Assembly: GCA_033398695.1 (NCBI GenBank)
Contig: CM065801.1
Span: forward strand, 52,958,358 to 53,022,357
Length of the DNA stretch: 64,000 nt
DNA from: Orobanche coerulescens
Taxonomy: Eukaryota > Streptophyta > Magnoliopsida > Lamiales > Orobanchaceae
Reading direction: 5' to 3'
In this document: positions 22,213 through 34,610 of the stretch, piece by piece
Layout of the letters: the number at the start of each line of letters is the position of its first letter
Position numbering within the stretch: position 1 is the first letter of the stretch
Translations under genes and position numbers: made by a program
The notes under the pieces: model-generated
What the model was told of the DNA's origin: nothing
The model's database searches: none
Seen by the model: only the letters and a program-made list of their open reading frames with translations

Positions 22213-22559
22213 ACCTTGAACTTGGTGCAAACTAATGACAAAAAATAAACCTTGACTAGCACATGTGCAAACACCTTCACTCATATATACTATGTTTAAC
22301 AGTGAGAATCAGAATGACATGTTCAAAATATATTAGTATAACTTAAGTGACAAGCCAGAACTCAAGCGTAACAATACGTTAGATCCTGCTATAGTGAAAT
22401 GAAAGAATATGCATTCCGTTTAGTCCTGCTGATATTGCATAGCAGGGACAAAATGGCGATAACAACATACCCGGAAACAATGCAGCCTACCAGGAGACAC
22501 AACATAGCGACATTCGAAAACAAGAACACCCATTGAGTTATAACATTTCTCCATCACTA

Positions 22560-22790
22560 TACCAAGGACACTTGAATGCAATTTCAACAGTGATTATGAG
22601 AGATAATTAATTGCTCATTTCAGGCACACAGGAACCCCAAGTTCTCGAGACACCCACTTCGATGTGCAACATACCCGGAAATATCACTATGCCTACGCAC
22701 TGTCATACAATTTCAAAAATGATTATCAAAGAAAATGCACTGCTCATTTCAGGGACACAGGAACTTCAAGTTCCAAGACAAACAACACAT
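22560..22790. repeat. Imperfect direct duplication inside CACTA
   Basis: The block around 22590-22650 (tgctcatttcaggcacacaggaacc, then caagttc) recurs around 22715-22775 (tgctcatttcagggacacaggaac, then caagttc). The copy distance is about 125 bp. No gene is recognised. Confidence 0.5.
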
Positions 22791-23193
22791 ATGAACGCTC
22801 ACTTAGATATGCACATCATATATTATGGGGAAAGCATAACGACATGATACGACATAGATGGAAATATTACCCGGATGAGCTGACTCTGTTGCTCTACCTA
22901 CCGGAGACTCCTTCTGCACAGAGAAAATTGCAAAAAGAGGCAATTGAGTTCAGTGTATCGATCAATGGAGAATATGAAGAAAGGAAACGTCATAACAAGG
23001 AAAATATGTGTAAAACCACAAATTCAGGATTACAATTATAGATGCAGAAAACAAAATTTCTTCAACAAAAATAAATTTTACCTACGCCACATTCAGAAAG
23101 GATACATCAAATTTCAATAAATACAATTTAAACAAAACTTCAATAGACATATTCAGTGGAAGAAAATTGAACCGAAAATGAGGGGATAAGGAC

Positions 23194-23557
23194 CTTGGTG
23201 GTGTAAACTTTGTCACCATTTTCGTTGATGTAAAAACGGAGATACATCTTCAGCAAGCGCTCAAAACCACCTTAATCTGCAAAATATCTATCATAAATAT
23301 ATCATTCCTGAGAAGAAACAATCGAGAGATAATCTAAAACCAAAACATATGTAATTCCTAAACCACAAAATTCAAAATCAGCTCAACAAATTGAGTCAAC
23401 AACTGCACAACCACACAAATTGCAAATATAAGATGATTGTCTCGTTGAGGAGAAATCTCAAATTGTGATAGCAGTACATCATAGCAGATTCAGAAATCTC
23501 ATAACAGGTAAAAAATTGGTGCAAATGATTCAGCAACTATAACGGCCAAACCACACC
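23194..23557 (-). pseudogene. NOP10: Captured 5' part of NOP10 (H/ACA snoRNP subunit) in CACTA
   Basis: On the minus strand an ATG at 23247-23245 opens 18 codons reading MYLRFYINENGDKVYTTK, which matches the N terminus of plant NOP10, a small nucleolar protein of H/ACA snoRNPs needed for pseudouridylation. The match stops at 23194 at a GT donor (AAG|GTCCTT). Upstream an acceptor (TTTTGCAG) ends an intron at 23277-23556 whose donor reads ACAG|GTGTGG, so a 5' exon ending at 23557 was also taken. The rest of the gene (about 45 residues) is absent. This is transduplication by a CACTA element; a functional protein is not expected. Confidence 0.75.
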
Positions 23558-24128
23558 TGTATTTCGAATGAATAGCCTTCAATGCTGCCAGTTTCAGAAA
23601 TTGCCGCAGCCATCACGAGGGTCGTTGATGTCAACCCAGAAATAAAGACCGACTCTGAGACGCAGTCCGAGCATGACCCGGTCGTGATTGACTCAGCAAG
23701 AGTGAGTGAGTCAAATCGGAAACCAACTCAGTGAGTAGAAAAAGCAAGCCACGACGAGAAGCAGTCGGGATGCACCGTAAGTACAGATGCGGTAGATCGG
23801 ACTATGCTCTAGTGAAAATGAGGGAAAACCCTAATCACGCGCCGCCAAGAATCGCGGCTGGAATTGCCCAGAAATAAAAAGTGAAAGAGAAACCAAGCGG
23901 CTCCGAATTTCAAATCGCGAGACCAAATCCAGTCCGAGAAATACAGAAAAGAGTACAGAGGGTCGGAAATGGAGGAAACAGTCGCGACCGAGAAGGAACC
24001 TGGGTTAGGTTTCTGTGTGTGTGAAAATCTCATGTAGTATACGTTTCTATGTGTGTGAAAATCGCGATTACAATTTTGTGGGGCAAAGTAGTACAGTGCA
24101 GCTAAGCGGACTTGATGTTTCTTATCTA

Positions 24129-24585
24129 TTGGTATGTCAATGGATCAGGTAGGGTACGTGTATGCCTACTCCATATCCTCCTATTTCGAGTTCGAGTATT
24201 GCCTATCCGGTAATCGGGTACCCAGTGGGTATTCGAGTACCCGTATACCTTATATTTGAGAATATAAATACTTTTTAATATATATCACATATACATAATT
24301 AATAAATTCAATCTAGTATAATAAGTATTTAAGATATAATATCTTATATAATATATAATATATAATGTAATATAATATTTATGTATAATATAATAATAAT
24401 AATAATATATTTATATATTTCAAATGGGTACTCAGATCGGGTAATCGGATCGGATAATTGGGTAATATACTATGCACATACCTTACCCGTACTCGATTAT
24501 AAAATTTCGAGTTCAGTCGATACCCGACCCGATTTCGGGTTTATCAGGCGAGTAGGATCGGGTACGCATAAAGTTGACATCCCTA
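24129..24585. mobile_element. hAT-like MITE nested in CACTA
   Basis: The termini are TTGGTATGTCAA (left) and TTGACATCCCTA (right), imperfect inverted repeats of the TAGGGATGTCAA type. The flanks are cttatcta (24121-24128) and cttatctc (24586-24593), an 8-bp duplication with one mismatch, as expected for hAT. The inside has GGGTACCCG-like words at both ends and a very AT-rich centre (24250-24420). There is no ORF. Confidence 0.75.
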
Positions 24586-25468
24586 CTTATCTCTACCATT
24601 TAACCTTGGAAAATTTTCTAACCATAAAAAGCATGGTGTAATTATACAATCAATTCAAAATAAATTAAAAGAACTATATGGGGTAGGGCATACCGACATA
24701 TGATAAATATACTTAATGTTATGTATTTCTTTTAAATTCCGCTCAAGTCAATATGAAACAATTAACCTTGTTTTTGACAATTATTTTCCGCTGCTGGATT
24801 TTACGGTTGTATTGGAGATTTGAAATCGTTTTAAATTTCGCAAATATTTTAGAAAATGTATGTTTCGTAACAACATGAAATTTCTACAAGTTTTCCTTAT
24901 TATAAAAAAATATACTCATAAAATACCTTAGAAAAATCGGGTCGTTACAGTTGAAAATAATTTATTTGGACCGCCTAAAATATTTTAGCAAGCCCGCCTA
25001 TTTCTTCTAGTGTTTAGTTACACTTCTTTTAAATAGCAACGGCTACATCAAATTTGGTGTTAGCGTAGATATTCAATTTAGTCTATGGTAACACTAATTT
25101 ATAACAATAATACCGTTAGAAAAATATGTAGCCTTAAATCAAATTTGACCAATTTTAAGGTATCTAAGGCTACACTTTTGCTTGTAACATCAAAAAAAAT
25201 GTTGTTGAAAGCCATATATGGTGTAGTGACATAAGGATTCCACCACTTAATAAATAATCATAAAAATAGCTCGTGTCACACGAGGCACAACACAAAGAAG
25301 GGAGACTTACTTCCACAGGTCACACGAAGATGATGATCGCCCCACGATACTAATCACGACCAACAAACTCAAACGACGCGTCGCGACACGACTCAGTCAG
25401 ATAAAATCCGACGAAACAAGACTCAAACAACACGACTTGACCCGACAACCTAGGTTTCCTTAACCTAA

Positions 25469-25480
25469 GCTCTGATACCA
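25469..25480 (-). promoter_or_regulatory. El-C primer binding site 1
   Basis: The minus strand reads TGGTATCAGAGC, complementary to the 3' end of initiator tRNA-Met, 4 bp from LTR2. Confidence 0.88.
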
Positions 25481-25484
25481 TTTA

Positions 25485-28147
25485 TGTAACACCCCCAATC
25501 CGCTCAGGGATATTACACGCCGTAGAACCTTTCCTCAAGGATCTACCAGGCTAGTAACAACATGAAACATCTCGACAATGCCTTTAAGGCTAAAATGACT
25601 CAGTAGACCGATTTGGCCTTTCAATAAAAACATACAACTCGATTACAACTCATACCCACGCAGGGGTCAAAACACAACCACACCCGTACAACGGGAAAAA
25701 TATAGCAGCGGAAAATAAAGTACAACTGAACCACTACACGGTATACGGTTCCTCATGTGATTAGTATCGATCATCTTTCATCATCCTTCGTACCGACCCT
25801 GTGTTATGCTTCAAAACCTGAATGCAAAAACAGACATCCACCCCCCAAATACTCGGGGGTTAGCAAAACTCCACTATTTTGCTAGTGCAAGAACAAAGTG
25901 CAAATACGAGCCATACAATTCACATTCCACGAATAACAATAACCAGGAATCCTCAAAGATCCAAACGAAACGAAAAGTACTTCCTGAGGCAAGAGTTTGA
26001 GAAAACCTTTCAAAATCGAAATATCATAAATCAATGGAAATAATTTATAAAACGGTTTAGAATGCCATCGAGAGTTTTAATAGAAAACAATTTAGGATTA
26101 TCAAATCCTACTTTTCAAAATCCAAAAGACAAAAGGGGTCACCGCCCCAAAAGTTTACTTTCTGAAAAATGGCATTTACCAAACCGTTGGGATTTTAGCC
26201 CCAAATCCATAAAATGACTTTTACAAAACCATTGGGATTTTAGCCCCAAATCTCGTCAACTCACAGTACACAAGAACGACCACAAGGTTCGTCTTCCAAC
26301 GTCAAAATCCACAATTAAAGGATTTAACACAAACAACAAAATACTCTAGAGCCATCCTAGCCAAGTAGGCCAAACGAACAACTTACCTCTTACACACTTA
26401 GTCAATGCATGCAATCATGAAAACCGTTCAAAAGCACTCATTTCCGAAAATGCCATAATCAAATCACATTTGCAAAATGCACCACAATTAACCGTCGATC
26501 CACGTCTCTGTGGACCCCTACCGAGACCCCGTCGGATCTAGCCCGTAGTGGTTAAAAGCAAGCTCGTCGATCCACGTCTCTGTGGACCCCTACCGAGACC
26601 CCGTCGGATCTAACCCGTAGTGAGCATACACACACACACGTTACTCATGCAATACTAACATGATAAGAATGTAAGTTCATTAAGAATACTCACTAGAGAT
26701 GGCCATTAACTCGACACCATTATCAAACTCTTCAAAACACAATAACAAGATTAAATACGGAATACACGATTCCATAACTTTAAAGAATAGGAGTATCATC
26801 ATCAAATCCTTCAACGTTCAAAATAATCAAATCATAATCAATTCCCAAAACACGCCGTTCACAAAACACACACGCATTTTGAAAGAAAGCCTTTAACGAG
26901 GCCGAACCGAAATCTTTTGAAACTTCATTTCAAACAACCAAACAAACACACCAAGACGATCACCGATCATCATATCCACAAAATAAGAAAAGTATGGGCA
27001 AGGTACTTGCCTCGATATCACGAGCAATGGAAAAATGAACGGATACGGCCGGGTAGCCCTCAAATTCCCGAACACTATCTAGAACGCGATAGCACCGAAA
27101 TTACTACGGGAAAACACCACAAGAATCATCAATCACCAACGAAATTCAACATCGGAATTATCGAGAACCTATAATCCTCCGTAAAGAATAATAAAACATG
27201 ATTACGACGAGAATCAAGGCCGAAAAAAACGGAAATCCCAACAAACTATCAAAGGGAACTCATTCGAACATTTAATCGAACATTAAATGTTCAAGACCCT
27301 TCAAGAACAAAGAAATCACCCCTCGGGTCGAACGAACCAAAGATATGAGTATCCAATCCGTAGAACAAGTTCAAAGCAACGTTTATACAACAATTAATTG
27401 ATCAAAAATGGATTGGAATCGAAATCAAAAAGGAAAATCCCCAAATCTACAAAAACAAGGGTTCAAGCCAAAATACCTTGATTTGGATGAAGGATTCAAG
27501 TAGAGGTCGAAAATCTACAACAAGACTTGAGGTGGATGATCTATACAAGTTTGGGAGCACTCAAATCGCCCAACATCACCCTTAGAATCGCCTAGAATGG
27601 TAGGAGGAAGAAGAGAGGAGAAAATGAATGTTTCTCCTGGAAAATCTGCTAAAAAGTGCAGAAAAAGCCCGTGTGCCGCGGCACAGGACAAGTGTTCCGC
27701 GGCCCAGGGCCAAAAAAAAACGCCCAGAAATCAGATTAGTGCCGCGGCCCAGCCGAAGTGTTCCGCGGCACACGGTACAATCCACTCCAACACCAAAAAG
27801 GCACATCGTACAGTCTTGGCTATTTCGACCATAACTCCTTCGTATGGACTCCGATTGACTCACCGTTTGAACCATTGGAAAGCTAACTTGATGATATATA
27901 ATATTACAAAGATTTAAAATTTTTGGAGTTTCCAAGAATTAATGGTGACTTTACAAAGTCGAACTCCCACGTTGAAAAGTCGATTAAGGACACGGAACTC
28001 AACAAAACGACACCGAAACGAACTCGGATGACAATAAGTGCAGAATTAATCATTCTGGGAATGACGAAACGGTCATGAGCGAGTCGTCAAAACGAACTTC
28101 CGCCGAAAAAAAGAAAATTAACGAAATTCAAAATTGCGGATATTACA
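25485..28147 (-). repeat. El-C LTR2 (middle, apparently chimeric)
   Basis: This 2,663-bp LTR shares most variants with LTR3 in its left 2.4 kb (for example T at 25504 and 30534 against C at 16398), but matches LTR1 near its right end (C at 28008 and 28093 as in 18905 and 18990, against T at 33036 and 33121). That pattern fits a crossover between an LTR3-type and an LTR1-type copy. The tandem repeat is at 26495 and 26567. Confidence 0.9.
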
Positions 28148-30514
28148 TTCTACTTTCCTTAAAAGAAGTTTCGTCCCGAAACTTAAAACAAGTATGGGGG
28201 GAGAAATATACCCGCCAGGAAAACTCGACGAGATACACAAAAATAGAAAACTCGCGCCCAACGGCGAAACGCTGCAAGAAACGCAAAGAGACATACGACG
28301 TGAAAACACGCTCCACGACGACCAATACAACGTCGCCATTAGGGATATAATAAAACCAACAAATGACAAGCGTCATCAAACGGATAATATAGCCAAGTCA
28401 ATTATCCGACAATCACAAAACACAACGAACGAAAGTTAGTATGATTGACCAACCCAACGGTACATCAATCGAAACGCGAGCCAATCGCTGAACCAATACG
28501 GAATTCCACCGCCCAAGGGTTGGAAGATCGAAAACGAGACTAATTTCCCGAACTTAAGGGAATTACGAAGGAGTCTGAACGTTCAATAATCACGAAACGA
28601 GATTAACAAAAACCGAACAATCAATGATCGAACCACAACGATCGAGTCAACAAAAAATCGAATAATCATGTTCGGATCACGAAGAACAATAAGGTTCAAC
28701 CGACAACTCCGAATTTCACATCTCGACTCGAGACGAAACATGATCTGGTGAAAACAAAAAAATGTGCACTCACATAAGATCCACAGGAAAGGGAATAGCA
28801 ATCGAAAAAAATCACAACGACAAACGAGTTATTCCGAAACAATACCGCACTCGTTCGATCAACAAAAGCAAGAGGCAGGACAAGCTCAGAAATGTCAACG
28901 AACATAAACGAGTCGACAGAGTCGAAAACACAAGAGTTCCAAATCCGATCCACTTCGAATAAAAGAACTAGTAGAACCAGATGATGCCACTTCGAACAAG
29001 GTTCACAAGAATCGAACCGAACCCGAAAAGTCACGGCGATAACCAGATCGACCCATAACAAGATCGCAGTTCGTTCGGACGATGAAACCGAAATACAGAA
29101 CAAGTTCATAAAGTATCAACGAACATGAGCGAATCGATAGACTGGAGAAAGAGAAAATACGGAAGTCAAAATAGTACGGGTATTACCTCCGACCTCGTCC
29201 ACGAAATTCACAAAAACAGGAGCAAGGTAACAAGACATTAAACAACCGACACATAATGGAACGATCACCGATGCACACGGTCATACCAAACCAAGCTCTA
29301 ACAGCTCGCACATGCGCGATAACGCAGAAATCACCACGAGATGGCAACATTCAATACCAACATCCCACCTCTCACAGAGGGCTAACACAGCAAATGTGTG
29401 GAAAACAACTCAACGCTCACGCCGCCAACTCGATCATACTCGAGAGCAAACATCAAAATGACAATGCGAACATCATACATACATACCCAGCCCTCAAACG
29501 GGAATGGATAAGTTTTAAAAACGAAAACCTCATTTTGAAAATAATTTAGAAGAACACTGGTTGATCTTGAGTATCACCTTTCAAAAAGTACAAACGTGAA
29601 ACATCGTTATCGAGACATTGGAGAACCATTTCGCATTTGATAAAAATGAGGACACTTTCTCTTAGTGAAAACTTTCAGAATATTCGACCCTCGGGTCTAA
29701 ATAAAAGTGTTTCTAAAACATTGAAAATATCTCAAAGCATTTTGGTCCTCGAAGTAGAATTTTTTTTTGAAATATATTGTGGCACCTAGGATGTACCACA
29801 AGAAAATAACTCATTTTAAAAGTATGTCTCGAAATTTATTTTTCTAAGATACTCAAGGTTTTCAAAAATCCAATAAGCCAGAATGCCCAAAACTCACACA
29901 TATCGACGTTCACTAAAACAACTCCTAGTACACGCATCAAAGCGTTTAAAATCAAGACAATACATGTCTTTAAACGGAAATAAACAATAAAATACCACAG
30001 TCGAAGACCGCCTAGGATTCAGAACAAAACCACTGACCCCATTTGAGGCCTCTAAGGACCCTCCCGCCCTAGCTAGTGAACAAGTCGAACGCGTATAAGC
30101 ACAAAGCTTCCACAATAGAACTTGTAAAACGTGCAAATCGATTCGAAAATCATCAGCAACGGACAAAAACAACAATAAAAAGACATCACAAGCGATGACA
30201 CTCCTCGTATAAATCAAATACGAGAGCCGACTAAATACATATCGTGAAATCAAAATCCACATAAGGATTCCACCACTTAATAAATAATCATAAAAATAGC
30301 TCGTGTCACACGAGGCACAACACAAAGAAGGGAGACTTACTTCCACAGGTCACACGAAGATGATGATCGCCCCACGATACTAATCACGACCAACAAACTC
30401 AAACGACGCGTCGCGACACGACTCAGTCAGATAAAATCCGAGGAAACAAGACTCAAACAACACGACTTGACCCGACAACCTAGGTTTCCTCAACCTAAGC
30501 TCTGATACCATTTA
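28148..30514 (-). other. El-C internal region 2 (no CACTA)
   Basis: A 2,367-bp copy of internal region 1 without the transposon; the empty target is aca at 30259-30261. It has the polypurine tract and hairpin at the left and the PBS at 30499-30510. No gag-pol motif is seen in any frame. Confidence 0.88.
30499..30510 (-). promoter_or_regulatory. El-C primer binding site 2
   Basis: The minus strand reads TGGTATCAGAGC (tRNA-Met type), 4 bp from LTR3. Confidence 0.88.
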
Positions 30515-33175
30515 TGTAACACCCCCAATCCGCTCAGGGATATTACACGCCGTAGAACCTTTCCTCAAGGATCTACCAGGCTAGTAACAACATGAAACAT
30601 CTTGACAATGCCTTTAAGGCTAAAATGACTCAGTAGACCGATTTGGCCTTTCAATAAAAACATACAACTCGATTACAACTCATACCCACACAGGGGTCAA
30701 AACACAACCACACCCGTACAACGGGAAAAATATAGCAGCGGAAAATAAAGTACAACTGAACCACTACACGGTGTACGGTTCCTCATGTGATTAGTATCGA
30801 TCATCTTTCATCATCCTTCGTGCCGACCCTGTGTTATGCTTCAAAACCTGAATGCAAAAACAGACATCCACCCCCCAAATACTCGGGGGTTAGCAAAACT
30901 CCACTATTTTGCTAGTGCAAGAACAAAGTGCAAATACGAGCCATACAATTCAAATTCCACGAATAACAATAACCAGGAATCCTCAAAGATCCAAACGAAA
31001 CGAAAAGTGCTTCCCGAGGCAAGAGTTTGAGAAAACCTTTCAAAATCGAAATATCATAAATCAATGGAAATAATTTATAAAACGGTTTAGAATGCCATCG
31101 AGAGTTTTAATAGAAAACAATTTTGGATTATCAAATCCTACTTTTCAAAATCCAAAAGACAAAAGGGGTCACCGCCCCAAAGGTTTACTTTCTGAAAAAT
31201 GACATTTACCAAACCGTTGGGATTTTAGCCCCAAATCCATAAAATGACTTTTACAAAACCATTGGGATTTTAGCCCCCAATCTCATCAACTCACAGTACA
31301 CAAGAACGACCACAAGGTTCGTCTTCCAACGTCAAAATCCACAATTAAAGGATTTAACACAAACAACAAAATACTCTAGAGCCATCCTAGCTAAGTAGGC
31401 CAAACGAACAACTTACCTCTTACACACTTAGTCAATGCATGCAATCATGAAAACCATTCAAAAGCACTCATTTCCGGAAATGCCATAATCAAATCACATT
31501 TGCAAAATGCACCACAATTAACCATCGATCCACGTCTCTGTGGACCCCTACCGAGACCCCGTCGGATCTAGCCCGTAGTGGTTAAAAGCAAGCTCGTCGA
31601 TCCACGTCTCTGTGGACCCCTACCGAGACCCCGTCGGATCTAACCCGTAGTGAGCATACACACACACACGTTACTCATGCAATACTAACATGCTAAGAAT
31701 ATAAGTTCATTAAGAATACTCACTAGAGATGGCCATTAACTCGACACCATTATCAAACTCTTCAAAACACAATAACAAGATTAAATACGGAATACACGAT
31801 TCCATAACTTTAAACAATAGGAGTATCATCATCAAATCCTTCAACGTTCAAAATAATCAAATCATAATCAATTCCCAAAACACGCCGTTCACAAAACACA
31901 CGCATTTTGAAAGAAAGCCTTTAACGAGGCCGAACCGAAATCTTTTGAAACTTCATTTCAAACAACCAAACAAACACACCAAGACGATCACCGATCATCA
32001 TATCCACAAAATAAGAAAAGTATGGGCAAGGTACTTGCCTCGATATCACGAGCAATGGAAAAATGAACGGATACGGCCGGGTAGCCCTCAAATTCCCGAA
32101 CACTATCTAGAACGCGATAGCACCGAAATTACTACGGGAAAACACCACAAGAATCATCAATCACCAACGGAATTCAACATCGGAATTATCGAGAACCTAT
32201 AATCCTCCGTAAAGAATAATAAAACATGATTACGACGAGAATCAAGGCCGAAAAAAATGGAAATCCCAACAAACTATCAAAGGGAACTCATTCGAACATT
32301 TAATCGAACATTAAATGTTCAAGACCCTTCAAGAACAAAGAAATCACCCCTCGGGTCGAACAAACCAAAGATATGAGTATCCAATCCGTAGAACAAGTTC
32401 AAAACAACGTTTATACAACAATTAATTGATCAAAAATGGATTGGAATCGAAATCAAAAAGGAAAATCCCCAAATCTACAAAAACAAGGGTTCAAGCCAAA
32501 ATACCTTGATTTGGATGAAGGATTCAAGTAGAGGTCGAAAATCTACAACAAGACTTGAGGTGGATGATCTATACAAGTTTGGGAGCACTCAAATTGCCCA
32601 ACATCACCCTTAGAATCGCCTAGAATGGTAGGAGGAAGAAGAGAGGAGAAAATGAATGTTTCTCCTCGAAAATCTGCTAAAAAGTGCAGAAAAAGCCCGT
32701 GTGCCGCGGCACAGGACAAGTGTTCCGCGGCCCAGGGCCAAAAAAAAACGCCCAGAAATCAGCTTAGTGCCGCGGCCCAGCCGAAGTGTTCCGCGGCACA
32801 CGGTACAATCCACTCCAACACCAAAAAGGCACATCGTGCAGTCTTGGCTATTTCGACCATAACTCCTTCGTATGGACTCCGATTGACTCACCGTTTGAAC
32901 CATTGGAAAGCTAACTTGATGATATATAATATTGAAAAGATTTAGAATTTTTTGAGTTTCCAAGAATTAATGGTGACTTTACAAAGTCGAACTCCCACGT
33001 TGAAAAGTCGATTAAGGACACGGAACTCAACAAAATGACACCGAAACGAACTCGGATGACAAAAAGTGCAGAATTAATCATTCTCGGAATGACGAAACGG
33101 TCATGAGCGAGTCGTCAAAATGAACTTCCGCCGAAAAAAAGAAAATTACCAAAATTCAAAATTGCGGATATTACA
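30515..33175 (-). repeat. El-C LTR3
   Basis: A 2,661-bp LTR ending GCGGATATTACA, followed by aacac, the target duplication. It is the 5' LTR in element orientation and has the same submodules as LTR1 and LTR2. Confidence 0.92.
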
Positions 33176-33383
33176 AACACGAAGTCTCAATACGATACCA
33201 ACACACACCAATATCACAAATAACAATTTGAAAAGAATCTCAAAAATTTTGGAAACTCCAAAAATCGATTTGACTCAAAAGTCAGAAAAACTCATTTTCG
33301 AAAATCACGCTACTACCGTACCAGTAAAGCCACATAACACACACGCCTGGGTTTCACAAAACCCAAGCTCCGATACCATCTTC
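33176..33383 (-). other. El-A internal remnant with PBS
   Basis: It starts with the El-C duplication aacac and ends with a PBS at 33367-33378 (minus strand TGGTATCGGAGC) five bases from the El-A right LTR. There is no ORF with similarity to retroelement proteins. It resembles the leader just upstream of PBS sites in El-B and El-C. Confidence 0.75.
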
Positions 33384-33399
33384 TGTAACACCCCAAGAA
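33384..33399 (-). repeat. First 16 bp of El-A right LTR, cut by El-D
   Basis: TGTAACACCCC plus aagaa lies between the El-A PBS and the start of El-D. The LTR continues at 48014 (aaaaa, then CCACCCGGGATATTACA). The duplication aagaa/aaaaa has one mismatch. Confidence 0.75.
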
Positions 33400-33859
33400 T
33401 GTAACACCCCGAGATATTCGAAATAATTACAGCGCCATAAATCCTTTGTATAAGGATTTACAAGGCTAATTAGAAGACTACGAGAATAGTACAAAAACGA
33501 CATTAATAAAAGGAAATTTAAACCCGTTCTACAACTCAAATAAGTTCATTATTACAAAGTGTTCCCAAGACAACAACATCATAAACGTACTCGAGTACTG
33601 AAATAACCGGAAAATAAGACAATACAATCCACATCACTGAGCCACTTCATCGTCATGTCGGTACTGTGGCTGCTTCCCCACTCCTCGGCTACCTGAACAT
33701 CAAAACAAATGTCCACCCCGGAAGGGGTTGGCAAAACAATGCTAGTACAAGTATCGCAATACATAAATCATCAATGCATCATAAAACATATAAAACAGAC
33801 TTCCGTCATCGGAATCCAACGATGTGAATCCTCACGATTCCATCAACACAATACAGGTT

Positions 33860-34045
33860 AATCCAACGATCCAGCGTCCTCGGTATAGATCCCTATGATG
33901 ATCCCGTCGGACCAACACATGGTGGAAAACCCGTCCAACGATCCAGCGCCGTCAGCATAGATCCCCATGATGATCCCGTCGGACCAACACATGGTGGACA
34001 TTCGATCCAGCGCCATCAGCATAGATCCTCATGATCGCCTCAGAT
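33860..34045. repeat. Tandem repeat with CCCGTCGGA core, El-D left LTR
   Basis: Units starting near 33863 and 33934 (CCAACGATCCAGCG, then GATCCCGTCGGACC and ATGGTGGA) and a shorter third copy near 34003. The right LTR has the same set at 46106-46290. Confidence 0.8.
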
Positions 34046-34395
34046 CATTTATGACACAACCAATACCATTATGCATACATATAAACACGTTCATCAACGT
34101 AAATATCATGACAACTCAAAGAATATAATCTCATGTTCAACAACACGACTAAATCGTACACACGATCAACAATACAATATCAATAAGCTTAAAGTACGAT
34201 ACTTGCCTCAAAGATGGCAAGAACAAAACACTCCAACGAATCTCAACACACTCGAAGGCCGTCTCCTTCGATCAACGTAGCAAGCTCGAACCTTAACAAA
34301 AGAGAAATAATATAGAATTTATCTTATGTCGTACGAATGTCTAACGACCCTATCTACGGCCGAAAGCTCTAAAAATGTAATCTGCCTGAATTACT

Positions 34396-34610
34396 TAGCG
34401 TACCCTACGTACTCTACGTAACGTGCACTAAGCCTGCCTGTTAGCGTACGTAAACGACGAAGTCTAGCGTACGTTAACTTATGTACCGGCAGTCCTCTCT
34501 GACCAGCCCACTGACTCGGCTGATGACATAACATACGTTACGTACCAAACGTAGCGTACGTTATTCATTCCTGATGGCGCACGTTAATATATACATCTTA
34601 GTGTGCGCTA
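34396..34610. promoter_or_regulatory. Two palindrome quartets, El-D left LTR
   Basis: Sites start at 34396, 34419, 34442, 34465 and at 34529, 34552, 34575, 34599; steps are 23 or 24 bp and the two quartets begin 133 bp apart. Sites vary around TAGCGTACGTTA. This block lies about 700 bp downstream (element sense) of the TATA box. Confidence 0.82.

Larger units (their letters stand above)
21159..25228. mobile_element. Non-autonomous CACTA transposon, 4,070 bp
   Basis: Terminal inverted repeats CACTACACCATATATGG (21159-21175) and its complement (25212-25228) are flanked by the 3-bp duplication aca (21156-21158, 25229-25231). The uninterrupted site is present in internal region 2 at 30259-30261. 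Subterminal zones carry many AACACTTT-like words in both orientations (21180-21480, 25010-25200), typical of En/Spm elements. No transposase is seen, so mobility would need a helper. It carries a captured host exon and a nested MITE. Confidence 0.95.
19045..25484 (-). other. El-C internal region 1, with CACTA insertion
   Basis: It starts with a pyrimidine-rich tract (polypurine on the minus strand) and the hairpin aagtttcgtcccgaaactt (19063-19081) and ends with the PBS at 25469-25480. ORFs up to 137 aa show no gag, protease, RT or integrase motif. Bases 21159-25231 are the CACTA element and its duplicated aca; the rest matches internal region 2 almost base for base. Confidence 0.88.
16379..33175 (-). 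mobile_element. El-C: tandem LTR-internal-LTR-internal-LTR element within one TSD
   Basis: Three LTRs (16379-19044, 25485-28147, 30515-33175) alternate with two internal regions (19045-25484, 28148-30514). A single 5-bp duplication, aacac, flanks the whole (16374-16378 and 33176-33180), so the array arose after one insertion by unequal recombination. PBS sites of tRNA-Met type precede LTR2 and LTR3. Without the CACTA insertion both internal regions are about 2,367 bp, and neither shows gag or pol motifs, so this is a non-autonomous LARD-like element that presumably depends on proteins of a related Tekay-like element. Confidence 0.92.

Noticed and set aside
23809..24033. Minus-strand 74-aa ORF upstream of the NOP10 fragment as a separate gene
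   Set aside because: It has no recognised domain; it may be 5' flanking or UTR sequence of the captured locus, but I cannot support a product.
25469..25480. tRNA gene fragment
   Set aside because: TGGTATCAGAGC is the primer binding site complementary to tRNA-Met; no tRNA body is present.
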